Below, one piece after another: positions 55,816 through 64,000 of a stretch of DNA of 64,000 nucleotides (position 1 is its first letter; every line of letters begins with the position of its first letter). Location: assembly GCF_016862515.1 (NCBI RefSeq), contig NZ_BONC01000029.1, positions 1 through 64,000 on the forward strand, read 5' to 3'. The position numbers and the translations under genes were made by a program. The DNA comes from Asanoa iriomotensis (lineage in GTDB: Bacteria; Actinomycetota; Actinomycetes; Mycobacteriales; Micromonosporaceae). Below the pieces are notes generated by a model. It was not told the DNA's origin, ran no database searches, and saw only the letters and a program-made list of their open reading frames with translations.

Positions 55816-56725
55816 GACTCAGTTCGGCCCGGGTTTACTCCGGTGCCTGGTCGTGGGTCACAGTCCATTGGCTGGGCTTCGTTGGGGGTTCGCCCGCGGT
55901 TGGTCGCGCTGCCTGGGTCGGCGACTGGCCACGAGCGAGCGCTCCGACTGGGGCCAGGCCAGAGCGTGCTCCGGTCGTGGACGGTCGGGCCTGCCGGGGA
56001 CTGTTCCGCCATCTCTGACCTTCCGCAATGCTGGTCCGGCGAGCTCCCGGTCGCCCTGGCGCTTGGCTGCCCACGTCGAGCCATCTGTGCCGCTTCCTTC
56101 CGGCGGCGGTGAGGCAGAGCCCGGGTGCTCCGTCATTGCCTCGCCGCCCGCGGCGGCGCGTGCCTGCTCTCGGCATCTCGGCCTTGTCCCGCCCTGCGCC
56201 GCCCCCGCTCAGTCCGTGCCAACCAACCCGCCCCCGCGTTGCGCTGCGTCCGTGCCGTCCAGTGCTGCGCGCTGCGCCACGTCCGTCCGCGCAAGCTCTG
56301 CGCCCGTGCCAGCCGCGTGCCCGAGCCAGCTCTATGCCCGCGCCAGCCTGCGCCCACGCCTGCGCGGTGCCGCTACCCTCGCCGCCTGTGTCGCCGCGTG
56401 TGTGCCGCGCGCCGCGCCGCGGTGCGTCGGTCCGCTCTAGGCCCGCGCCTGTTCCGCGCCCGGCCTGTTTCCGTGCCGCGCGCCGCGCACGCCGCACCTG
56501 ACCACTTGCGCCGCGCTGTGCCTGCGCGTTGCGCTGCGGTTTTGCGGGTGGGCTTGTGGCGCGGAGGTGGCAGCGATGCGGAGCGAGCGGTGGCCGGCGG
56601 GAGCGACGGTCGTGCGCACCGCGTACCCGGGAGAAGAATTTGGTTCAGGTGGTTTGGGGTAAGTCGGGCCGACTGGGTGGATGGGTGGCCGCAGGTTGTC
56701 GGTGGCGCGGAATAGTCTTTGGCAC
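55816..56725. other. C-rich, gene-less spacer between crp and nth
   Basis: About 900 bp of low-complexity sequence. From about 56000 to 56550 the plus strand is strongly biased to C over G (short words such as GCCCGCGCC, CCGCGC). Open frames cross it in several phases but encode only Arg/Pro/Ala-rich junk. Nothing functional is recognised. Confidence 0.6.
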
Positions 56726-57514
56726 GTGACTAAGACAGCCGCCTTCGAGGCGGAGACCGAGCTTGGGCGCAAGCGGCGGGCCCGTCGGATGGGGCGCATT
56801 CTGGCCGAGACGCATCCCGACGCGCACTGTGAGCTTGATTTTCGCACCCCGCTTGAGCTGGCGGTCGCGACGATCTTGTCTGCGCAGGCCACCGACAAGA
56901 AGGTCAACGAGGTCACGCCCAAGGTGTTTGCGCAATATCCGACGGCGGCTGACTACGCGGCGGCTGATCGGGGTGAGCTTGAGGTCACGCTGAAGCCGAC
57001 CGGGTTCTTCCGCAACAAGACCGACTCGGTCATCAAGCTGGGTCAGCAGCTTGTCGAGCGGTTCGACGGCGAGGTGCCGAGCAACATGGCCGACCTGGTG
57101 AGCCTGCCGGGCATCGGGCGCAAGACCGCCAACGTGATCCTGGGCAACGCCTTCGACGTGCCGGGCATCACCGTCGACACGCACTTTCAGCGGCTCGTCG
57201 GGCGGTGGCGGTGGACCGCGGAGACCGACCCGGTGAAGATCGAGCACGCGATCGGCGGGCTGTTCGACAAGCGTGACTGGACCATGCTGTCGCATCGCGT
57301 GATCTTCCACGGGCGGCGGGTGTGTCATGCGCGCAAGCCCGCTTGTGGGGCCTGCACGCTGGCCAAGCTATGTCCGTCCTACGGCACCGGGCCGACCGAT
57401 CCGGTGCAGGCGGCCAAGCTGCTCAAGGGGCCGCGGGCCGCGCAACTGGCCGAGGCCGTCGGGGTCGACCCGTCGGTCGTTCCGCAGCAGGCGCTCGCGG
57501 CGGACGTGCCGTGA
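56726..57514 (+). CDS. nth: Endonuclease III
   Basis: The 262-residue DNA glycosylase/AP lyase has the HhH motif [13 protein letters not shown] with the catalytic Lys, the catalytic Asp in [10 protein letters not shown], and the [4Fe-4S] loop C-x6-C-x2-C-x5-C ([17 protein letters not shown]). Removes oxidised pyrimidines. GTG start; its stop overlaps the thioredoxin-like gene by 4 bp. Confidence 0.96.
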   Translation: MTKTAAFEAETELGRKRRARRMGRILAETHPDAHCELDFRTPLELAVATILSAQATDKKVNEVTPKVFAQYPTAADYAAADRGELEVTLKPTGFFRNKTDSVIKLGQQLVERFDGEVPSNMADLVSLPGIGRKTANVILGNAFDVPGITVDTHFQRLVGRWRWTAETDPVKIEHAIGGLFDKRDWTMLSHRVIFHGRRVCHARKPACGACTLAKLCPSYGTGPTDPVQAAKLLKGPRAAQLAEAVGVDPSVVPQQALAADVP

Positions 57515-58146
57515 AGCGCTACCTGCCGCTGGTCGTGCTGCTGGTCGTCGGCGTGCTCGCCGGCGTCGGTGTGCGGGCCTGCTCCAACAAGCCGTCGTCC
57601 TCGTCCGACAGCGCAGAGCCGGTCGGGTCGGCGGGGCCGCCCGCGACGTCGTTCGCCGACTGCCGGGCGTTGACCGCGCCGCCGAAGGAGGCGTCCGCAG
57701 GCAAGGGCACCGCGGCCACCGACATCGCCCTGCCGGCGGCCGAACTGTCCTGTTTCGGCGGAGGCAACCTGCGGCTCGCCGACGTCCGCGGCCCGGCGGT
57801 GATCAACCTTTGGGGTTCGTGGTGCACGCCGTGCCGCGAGGAGCTACCCGCGGTCAACGCGGTCGCGCAACGCACCACCGGCCTCGTGCACTTCCTCGGG
57901 GTCGACACCCGCGACCTGCGCTCCGACGGCGAGGCGATGGTCAGCGAGTTCGGGCTCACCTATCCGAACGTGTTCGACAACGGCGAGCGGGCCCGCATCG
58001 GGCTCAAGCTGGCGGGCATCCCGGCGACCCTGTTCGTCGACAAGGCGGGCAAGGTGGTCCACCTCTACAACGGCGCGCCGCTCGATGAAGCGGGCCTCGC
58101 CGACCTGGTCAAGCGGCACCTCGGGGTGGCGGTCCCGGTTGGCTGA
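57511..58146 (+). CDS. Membrane-anchored thioredoxin-like protein (Rv3673c/TlpA-like)
   Basis: The 211-residue protein has an N-terminal anchor, a Ser-rich stalk and a TlpA-type thioredoxin fold with W-C-T-P-C and the cis-Pro segment [10 protein letters not shown]. It acts outside the membrane as a thiol-disulphide reductase. GTG start overlaps nth; its end overlaps the Nudix gene. Confidence 0.93.
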   Translation: MKRYLPLVVLLVVGVLAGVGVRACSNKPSSSSDSAEPVGSAGPPATSFADCRALTAPPKEASAGKGTAATDIALPAAELSCFGGGNLRLADVRGPAVINLWGSWCTPCREELPAVNAVAQRTTGLVHFLGVDTRDLRSDGEAMVSEFGLTYPNVFDNGERARIGLKLAGIPATLFVDKAGKVVHLYNGAPLDEAGLADLVKRHLGVAVPVG

Positions 58147-58945
58147 GGCAGGGCGCGACGGCATCTGGGTCAACGGGGGCGCGCCGAAGGACGGGCCGCG
58201 GCTGTTCCCGGGCGTAGGCGCGAGCCTGCCACCCGGGGTAGGCGCGCGCCGCCGACCCGAGGACGCCGACGAGCTGGCGCTGCCAACCTGGTTCGACCCG
58301 TTGCTGGGGAGCCTGCACGGTGCGCGGGCCGAGGACTTCACCCGGTTGCCTACCCCGGAGCGGGCAGGCCGCGACAGCGCGGTCCTGGTGCTGCTCGGCG
58401 AGGAGGAAGACGGCGGTCCGGACATCCTGATGCTGCAACGGGCGGCGACGTTGCGGAACCACGCGGGCCAGCCGGCCTTCCCGGGCGGCGTAGCGGACCC
58501 GGGCGACGCCGACCCGGCGGCCACCGCACTGCGCGAGGCCGACGAGGAGGTCGGCCTCGACCCGAGCAGCGTGACCTTGCTGGCCGAGCTGCCGCGCCTC
58601 TGGATCCCGGCAAGCGACTTCCTGGTCACGCCGGTGCTGGCATGGTGGCACCGCCCGCACCCGGTCGCCCCACGCGACGCCGCCGAGGTGGCCCACGTGG
58701 CCCGCCTGCCGGTAGCCGAGCTGGCGGAACCCACCAACCGCCTGCGGCTGCGGCACCCGAGCGGCTGGATCGGGCCGGCTTTCGAGGTGCGGGGGATGTT
58801 GGTCTGGGGTTTCACCGCCGGGGTGGTGTCGACGTTGCTCGACATGGCGGGGTGGTCACGGCCATGGCCGCAGGACCGGATCGGCGAGCTCCCGCCCAGC
58901 ACTTCGCCGTCAGCGACATCCGCCGACCCAACCGAGCCGGCATAG
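58139..58945 (+). CDS. Nudix hydrolase (CoA pyrophosphohydrolase-like, Rv3672c-type)
   Basis: The 268-residue protein has the Nudix box GGVADPGDADPAATALREADEEVGL, read in short blocks GG...ALREADEE-VG. Probably cleaves a CoA or nucleotide pyrophosphate. No ATG or GTG lies at the expected start, so a TTG at 58139, overlapping the thioredoxin-like stop by 8 bp, is chosen; ATG at 58085 would overlap heavily. Confidence 0.9.
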   Translation: MAEAGRDGIWVNGGAPKDGPRLFPGVGASLPPGVGARRRPEDADELALPTWFDPLLGSLHGARAEDFTRLPTPERAGRDSAVLVLLGEEEDGGPDILMLQRAATLRNHAGQPAFPGGVADPGDADPAATALREADEEVGLDPSSVTLLAELPRLWIPASDFLVTPVLAWWHRPHPVAPRDAAEVAHVARLPVAELAEPTNRLRLRHPSGWIGPAFEVRGMLVWGFTAGVVSTLLDMAGWSRPWPQDRIGELPPSTSPSATSADPTEPA

Positions 58946-59273
58946 CCGAACCGGCCGGCACACGCCGCCACCGCGTTGTCGCCGTCTGTTGGGGCAGGGT
59001 TGGCGTTACTGAACTGGCCGGCGGCGCCGATCGAGGGGGTCAGCGGACGCGGTGTCGTTCGTGCCGCGCCCAGTTGACTCCCCGGTGCATCCATGAGCTG
59101 GCTTGACCAACTCGTCATGCCGGCCGCTGGGACGGGCGGGCTGGCTTTGGGCAAATCCGACTTATCCGTTGACGGGCTGACTGTCCGTATTCGACGGTGC
59201 GGCGGTCAGCAGAAGGGCGTGTGAGTGTCGCGGGGCTGAAGCGTGGGTGGCCGGACGCCCGTACCCTGTCAGG
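58946..59273. other. Intergenic region before marP
   Basis: About 330 bp without a supported gene, presumably containing the marP promoter. No operator or RNA structure is evident. Confidence 0.4.
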
Positions 59274-60452
59274 GTGTCCGCCGTCGACCTTGTCCTGGTT
59301 CTGCTCATGGTCGTGTTCGCGATCAGCGGCTACCGGCAGGGGTTCGTGATCGGTGTCCTGTCGTTCTTCGGTTTCTTCGGCGGTGCTCTGATCGGGCTTC
59401 AGGTCGGGCCCCTGGTCGCCCAACGCTTCTCTGACGGCGCGCTTCGCGTCGTCATTTCGTTGGTGGCGATCTTCGGGCTCGCGGTGCTCGGGCAGGCGCT
59501 CACCGGGTGGGTCGGCGCGCACCTCCGGCACGCGATCACCAGCCGTGCCGGCCGCCGGGTCGACGACGCAGGCGGTGCGGTCGTGTCGATGCTGGCCGTG
59601 CTGATCGTTGCCTGGCTGGTGGCGGTGCCGCTCGGGTCGTCGTCGGTGCCCTGGCTGGCCAGTTCCGTGCGCAACAGCGCGCTGCTGCACGGCGTTGACA
59701 ATGTGTTGCCAGAGCAGGCGCAGTCCTTGTCCGAGTCGTTGCGGGACACGGTCGACACGCGCGGGTTCCCCGACGTGTTCGGCGGTCTGACCGCGACCCG
59801 CGCCCGCGAGGTGGCGGCGCCTGATCCGGCCCTCGCCGGGTCGCAGGTCGTGATCAACTCGCGGCGGTCGGTGGTCAAGGTGCTCGGGTCCGCGCAAAGC
59901 TGCGGGCGGCGGATCGAGGGCTCAGGATTCGTGTACGCGCCACAGCGCGTGATGACCAACGCACACGTGGTGGCCGGCACCGACCGGGTGCAGGTCGAGG
60001 TGAACGGCGAGCGCGAGAGCGGCCGGGTGGTCGTCTACGACCCACACCGGGACCTCGCCGTGATCTACGTGCCCGACCTGAACGCCCCGGTGATGCCGTT
60101 CGCCCCCAGCAACGCCCGCGCCGAGGCCGACGCGATCGTGCTGGGCTATCCGCTGGACGGTCCGTACAACGCGCAGTCCGCCCGCATCCGGGACGTCGGC
60201 AACATCACGGGCCCGGACATCTACGAGTCGGGCGAGGTAACCCGGGAGATCTACACCATCCGGGCGCTGGTCCGCAGCGGCAACTCCGGAGGCCCGCTGA
60301 TCACCCCGAACGGGGTGGTCCTGGGCGTGATCTTCGCGGCGGCGGCCGACGACCGCAACACCGGCTTCGCCGTGACCGCGGACGAGGCATCGACCGTAGC
60401 CACGGCCGGCGCCGAACGCACCCGAGCGACCGCCACCGGCGAGTGCGTCTAG
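59274..60452 (+). CDS. marP: MarP-like membrane serine protease (CvpA-trypsin fusion)
   Basis: The 392-residue protein has four N-terminal helices of the CvpA/colicin V type and a periplasmic trypsin-like domain. The triad is His231 (TNAHVV), Asp260 (RDLAVI) and Ser338 (SGNSGGPL). Cys in SAQSCGRR and in the terminal GECV match the disulphide of mycobacterial MarP, which is needed for acid-stress survival. GTG at 59274 fits; the longer frame lacks a site. Confidence 0.94.
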   Translation: MSAVDLVLVLLMVVFAISGYRQGFVIGVLSFFGFFGGALIGLQVGPLVAQRFSDGALRVVISLVAIFGLAVLGQALTGWVGAHLRHAITSRAGRRVDDAGGAVVSMLAVLIVAWLVAVPLGSSSVPWLASSVRNSALLHGVDNVLPEQAQSLSESLRDTVDTRGFPDVFGGLTATRAREVAAPDPALAGSQVVINSRRSVVKVLGSAQSCGRRIEGSGFVYAPQRVMTNAHVVAGTDRVQVEVNGERESGRVVVYDPHRDLAVIYVPDLNAPVMPFAPSNARAEADAIVLGYPLDGPYNAQSARIRDVGNITGPDIYESGEVTREIYTIRALVRSGNSGGPLITPNGVVLGVIFAAAADDRNTGFAVTADEASTVATAGAERTRATATGECV

Positions 60453-61125
60453 CCGCACGTCCAGGCCCCATCGGCGCCAGCCGCCATCGTTTCTGCACCG
60501 ATCCGCTTCGCTCCACGAAGGTCGACGGCTGCTCTCAGCCCGAGCCCGCCTCCCGCACACAGCGAAAGACGGCTCCTGCATCGCGCGGTTCCCGAGTCCA
60601 CTCGAGCCCAGCTGGTGCTCCCAGGCCCTGAGCGTCTTCGACGACTTCCTGCACGGAGATCGCCACCTTGCGGAAGCGGATCAAGAAACCGCTGCCGGCG
60701 AGTGGATCTAGCAGCAACGCCGGGGGCTTGTCGGGGGCGGGTGCGCTCATCGTTCCGCACCAGCCGCGCGGTTCCACGGAGATCGAGCGTTGCCCTTCCC
60801 GGCTCGACGACTTCTCCGCGGGAGATCGCCAGCTCGCGGAAGCCGATCAATAGACCGCTGCCGGCGAGTGGATCTAGCCGCATCGCCGGCCTCGCCCGGG
60901 GCTTGTCCGCGGCGAAGGCCGCGCTCATCGTTCCGCACCGGCCGCGCGCTTCCACGAGGATTAAGCGTTGCTCTTCCAGGCCTTGACGACTTCGCGCCGG
61001 GAGTGCAGCTGGGTTACCCGTCCACGGCATGTCCGCCGGGCTGGGACGAATCGGCACGGCCCGCCACCGAAACCAGGAGGCAACACCGGGACCCGAATCG
61101 GCTCGCGCTGATCCGTCGGTGGGAG
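60453..61125. repeat. Imperfect tandem repeats between marP and mycP
   Basis: A unit of about 166-179 bp is repeated: the word GACGACTTC occurs at 60640, 60806 and 60985, each followed by closely related sequence (GGAGATCGCC, CGCTGCCGGCGAGTGGATCTAGC, GCTCATCGTTCCGCAC shared between copies). Fragments spread to both sides. Translation of either strand gives only repeated low-quality peptides. No gene is supported. Confidence 0.75.
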
Positions 61126-62526
61126 CTAGTGGCGGTCTTCTGGTGTGAGGGTTGGCGGGCGGGCGCCGCGGGAGGAGCGTTTGGAAAGGAGCGCCATCGC
61201 TGGGTGGCGGGAGAAGAGGATCAGGCAGGCTACGCCTGCGGCCAGGACGAGCATCGCTATCGCCGTGGCTATGCGCCAACCCATCGGGTTGCTCTGGTGT
61301 GCCGGGGTGGCCGAGCGTTGGGCGGCCGCGCCCGACGCTCCCACCGTGCCCTGGGCCGTGGTCTTGCTGTCCAGCGCGCCGCCGCCCGTGACCGAGTCAG
61401 TTCCGCGGCCCGGGGCCGGGCCGAAGCCCGCGACACCCGGCGACTTGTTGTCGTCCAGCGGGTTGCGGGTGACCTGCGGCATTGGGGCCGTCAGCGCCGC
61501 CACCGGGTCCACCCGGCCGAAGCCGTAGGTGTCGTCGCGGCCCGGAGCGCCCAGGTCGTCGGCCGTGCGGATCAGGCGGTTGACCACCTCGCCCGCCGGC
61601 ATGCCGGGCCAGCGGGACCGGACCAGGGCCGCGGCGGCCGAGACCAGCGGCGCCGCGAAGCTTGTGCCGCGGACCCGCCAGAAGCCGCCCGTCTTCGCGC
61701 CCACCAGGTCGGTTGCCGGGGCCGTCAGCACCGTCGCGCTTCCGGTGATCGAGCCGTTCCAGAGGACGTCGGTTTCCTTCTCAAGGCCCGCGACGGCGAT
61801 CACGCCGGGCTCGCGGGCCGGGTACCAGACGCTCGTCGTCGACTGTGGCAGCACGTTGCCGGTGCAGGCGACGACGACCACGTCGCGGGCGAAGGCGTAG
61901 TCCAGGGCCGCGGCCAGGGCCGGGCTCGTGCCGCTGCCGCCCAGGGACAGGTTGACCACCTTGGCGCCGCTGTCGACGGCCCAGCGGACCGCGCGGGCCA
62001 CGATCATCGCGTCGTCGTAGCGGTTGTCGGCGTCCAGGACGCGTACCGGCAGGATCTTGGCGTTGGGGGCCAGGCCCATCACGCCGTTGTTGTCGTCGGC
62101 GCGGCCCGCGATCAGGCCCGCGACCGTGGTGCCGTGGCCGACCGGGTCGGTGTGGCCGTCGCCGCCTTCCGGCTTGACCAGGTCTTTGCCCGGCAGGACC
62201 TGGCCGGCCAGGTCTTCGTGGCTGGCGTCGACGCCGGAGTCGATCACGGCGACGACGACGCCGGCGCCGGTCGAGTAGCGCCACGCCGTCCGGGCCCGCA
62301 ACTCGGCCAGCTGCCACTGTTCGTCGCGGACCGAGTCGGCCGCGATCGGCAGTGTCGCGGGCATCGCGCCGGCCTGGCCCCCGGTGGAGGCAGCGAGCAT
62401 CGGGGCATGGGGTATCGGCAGCGGCGCGGCTGTCAGGGCCATCGCCGCCGTCATGGCGACCAGCGCCGTCCCGCCTAGCCGTGGGACGGCGCTCCGGCGC
62501 TGGTGCGTCAGCCTCGTCACCCTCAC
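61126..62526 (-). CDS. mycP: Mycosin (type VII secretion subtilisin-like protease)
   Basis: The 466-residue protein has a signal peptide, a short propeptide and an S8 domain with Asp96 (VAVIDSGVD), His131 (GHGTTVAG), Asn224 and Ser289 (GTSFAAP). A long Gly/Pro linker ends in a transmembrane helix (about 420-440) and Arg-rich tail, the mycosin plan. Mycosins anchor and process type VII secretion. The eccC gene lies upstream on the same strand. Confidence 0.94.
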   Translation of the reverse strand: MRVTRLTHQRRSAVPRLGGTALVAMTAAMALTAAPLPIPHAPMLAASTGGQAGAMPATLPIAADSVRDEQWQLAELRARTAWRYSTGAGVVVAVIDSGVDASHEDLAGQVLPGKDLVKPEGGDGHTDPVGHGTTVAGLIAGRADDNNGVMGLAPNAKILPVRVLDADNRYDDAMIVARAVRWAVDSGAKVVNLSLGGSGTSPALAAALDYAFARDVVVVACTGNVLPQSTTSVWYPAREPGVIAVAGLEKETDVLWNGSITGSATVLTAPATDLVGAKTGGFWRVRGTSFAAPLVSAAAALVRSRWPGMPAGEVVNRLIRTADDLGAPGRDDTYGFGRVDPVAALTAPMPQVTRNPLDDNKSPGVAGFGPAPGRGTDSVTGGGALDSKTTAQGTVGASGAAAQRSATPAHQSNPMGWRIATAIAMLVLAAGVACLILFSRHPAMALLSKRSSRGARPPTLTPEDRH

Positions 62527-62685
62527 GGCCTTCTCACCCCGGGAGTTCCTGTGGTGGGAGGTTACCCCGACCGCCCACCCCCGCGGGACACAGAATGTGC
62601 GAGGAGTTCGCCATCGTCCGAGGTGGGAGGCCGTTGACCTCGGACGTGTGCGGAGCGTTACCCACCGATCTCCGACTCGCCCGGT

Positions 62686-64000
62686 TCAGGGTGCGGAAAG
62701 GTGGGCGAGTTGCACAAGGCGTACGCCCTCCTTGCGGGTGACCAGGCGACCACGTCCGGGTGGCAGCGGGCCCGGCCGGACCTGGCCGACCAACGGGCCC
62801 TCGTCCGGATCGCCCGACATCACCAGGCCCGCCGCCGCCAACTCGCGGAGCCGCTGGATGATCGGGTCGTAGAGGGACCGGGCCGCGCCGCCCGTGCGCC
62901 TGGTCAACACCAGGTGCAGGCCGATGTCCCTGGCCTGCGGCAGGAACTCCGCCAGTGCACCCAGCGGGTTGCGCGGCGCGGCCGCCACCAGGTCGTAGTC
63001 GTCGACCAGGACGAACAGCTCCGGCCCGGTCCACCAGTTGCGCTCGCGCAGCTGCTCCGGTGTCACGTCGGGCGGCGGGAGCCGGCGACGCATGTAGCCG
63101 GCCACCGACTCGATCAGCTCCTCGGTGCCGGCCGCCGCGGTGCCGTAGCCGATCAGGTGGTCGGTCCGCACGGCGCCGAGCAGGCTGCGCCGGTAGTCGA
63201 CCACGATGAGGCGGGCCTCGTGCGGCTGGAAGCGGTGCGTGACGGTGGTGGCCAGGGCGCGCAGGAACGACGATTTGCCGCACTCGGTGTCGCCGAAGAG
63301 GACGACGTGCGGGTCGGCCGCGAAGTCGACCGCGACCGGGCGCAGGTCGGACTCGGCGATGCCGATCGGCAGGGTCAGCCCGGTCGTCTCGGTCAGATCG
63401 ATCGAGGTGTACGGAACCGACGCCGGCAGCAGGCGCACCGGCGGCGCAGGCAGCCCCGTCCACGCGGCCGCCACGGCCTGCTCCAACGGCACGTCGCCGG
63501 TCTGCGACGGCCGCAGGACCAGGAGGTGGAGGCCCTCGCTGGTGATGCCCCGGCCAGGCGAGTCGGCGGGGACGTCGGCGGCGGCCTTGCGGGAGATCAT
63601 CGAGTCGCTCGGGTCGCCCAGGCGCAGCTCCAGCCGGGCGGCGAACAGGTCGCGGGTGGCCGGGCGGAAGTCGAGCCAGCGGGCGGCCGAGGCGAGGACG
63701 TGGACGCGGTAGGCGAGGCCCCGCCCCGCCAGGTCGGACACCAGCGGCTCCAGGTCGTCGAAGTCACCGCGCAAGGTCGACCAGCCGTCGACGACCAGGA
63801 ACACGTGCGGCTCGGTGCCGGCGAACCCGCGTTCCCGTTCGGCGAGCAGGGTGGTCAGCTCGCCGACCGTGCGGCGCACCGCGGCCGGCTCCAGCCGACT
63901 CGCCACTCCGCCGACGTGCGGCAGGTCGCGCAGCACGGCCAGGCTGCCGCCGCCGAAGTCGAGGCAGTAGAACCGCGCCTCCGCCGGCGTGTGCGCCAGC
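62686..64000 (-). CDS. eccC: EccC type VII secretion ATPase, C-terminal part (partial)
   Basis: The frame is open to the window edge and has no stop there, so only the C-terminal 438 residues are seen (beginning LAHTPAEARFYCLDFGGG). Features are FYCLDFGGGSL, PHVGGV, the RRTVGEL region, then an FtsK/EccC ATPase repeat with VVLFGDTECGKSSFL and Walker B FVLVDDYDLV. Motor of the type VII secretion system. A GTG at 63936 is internal, not the true start. Confidence 0.93.
   Translation of the reverse strand, partial: LAHTPAEARFYCLDFGGGSLAVLRDLPHVGGVASRLEPAAVRRTVGELTTLLAERERGFAGTEPHVFLVVDGWSTLRGDFDDLEPLVSDLAGRGLAYRVHVLASAARWLDFRPATRDLFAARLELRLGDPSDSMISRKAAADVPADSPGRGITSEGLHLLVLRPSQTGDVPLEQAVAAAWTGLPAPPVRLLPASVPYTSIDLTETTGLTLPIGIAESDLRPVAVDFAADPHVVLFGDTECGKSSFLRALATTVTHRFQPHEARLIVVDYRRSLLGAVRTDHLIGYGTAAAGTEELIESVAGYMRRRLPPPDVTPEQLRERNWWTGPELFVLVDDYDLVAAAPRNPLGALAEFLPQARDIGLHLVLTRRTGGAARSLYDPIIQRLRELAAAGLVMSGDPDEGPLVGQVRPGPLPPGRGRLVTRKEGVRLVQLAHLSAP

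Noticed and set aside
56028-56501. 157-codon open frame in the C-rich spacer
   Set aside because: Only Arg/Pro/Ala low-complexity sequence, similar in other frames; no ribosome binding site or domain.
60639-60995. CRISPR array at the marP-mycP spacer
   Set aside because: Units are about 170 bp and diverged, with no short identical repeats.
60449-61279. 276-codon minus-strand frame over the tandem repeats
   Set aside because: The peptide simply mirrors the DNA repeats and runs into mycP; no sign of selection for coding.

Overview
The window reads as a high-GC actinobacterial chromosome, most probably Micromonosporaceae (inference from gene content and very high GC). Supporting marks are a WhiB regulator, a type VII secretion locus (mycP and eccC), marP, a DUF2637/RepSA-type integrative element, and many GTG starts with 4-bp stop/start overlaps. 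The block MBL hydrolase - RidA - DUF4177-like - two ArsA-like ATPases - whiB - class A PBP with PASTA - metallophosphoesterase, and the block crp - nth - thioredoxin-like - Nudix - marP, match the Mycobacterium tuberculosis Rv3671c-Rv3683 neighbourhood, but here they are split and separated. leuA, lysC and asd also lie near each other.

Layout. 0.3-7.2 kb: an MFS exporter, leuA with a leucine-rich leader peptide and attenuator, a lipoprotein, and lysC-asd. 7.2-9.2 kb: a lower-GC patch with a caspase-like membrane protein. 9.3-14.4 kb: a cyclase/ATPase/TPR giant, MBL hydrolase, RidA and a DUF4177-like protein. 14.4-22.4 kb: a membrane protein, the ArsA pair, whiB, the PBP and a GAF-GGDEF protein. 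22.4-23.2 kb: a pentapeptide-DinB protein.

23,307-39,550 is a complete actinomycete integrative and conjugative element (AICE) of the pSAM2 type in the 3' half of tRNA-Pro(CGG). It has a 46-bp direct repeat (attL/attR), candidate arm-type Int sites at both ends, repSA, xis and int next to attR, a transfer module (membrane protein, SSB, FtsK-like ATPase), and a chain of small coupled genes. The left third carries cargo: an HNH-like protein, a DUF5131 / three-Cys-motif-partner (TcmP) pair in tail-to-tail overlap, and an XRE regulator - CutA - VOC operon. Between the XRE operon and the transfer operon lie six evenly spaced copies of a 16-bp palindrome, a probable master operator that silences transfer. 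This is the most striking regulatory structure here.

39.6-44.9 kb: metallophosphoesterase, YqeY, a Ser/Thr kinase, an HTH protein fused to a degenerate formylglycine-generating-enzyme-like domain, and an atypical tRNA-Arg(UCG). 44.9-53 kb: a six-gene TetR-led acyl-CoA catabolic operon (TetR, TIGR03084-like, AtuA-like, carboxyltransferase, biotin carboxylase, acyl-CoA dehydrogenase) with a 26-bp palindromic operator in front. 53-60.5 kb: CapA, CbiZ, crp, a 30-bp perfect palindrome, a C-rich gene-less kilobase, then nth, thioredoxin-like, Nudix and marP. 60.5-64 kb: a repeat-filled spacer, then mycosin protease and the C-terminal part of EccC, which runs off the window.
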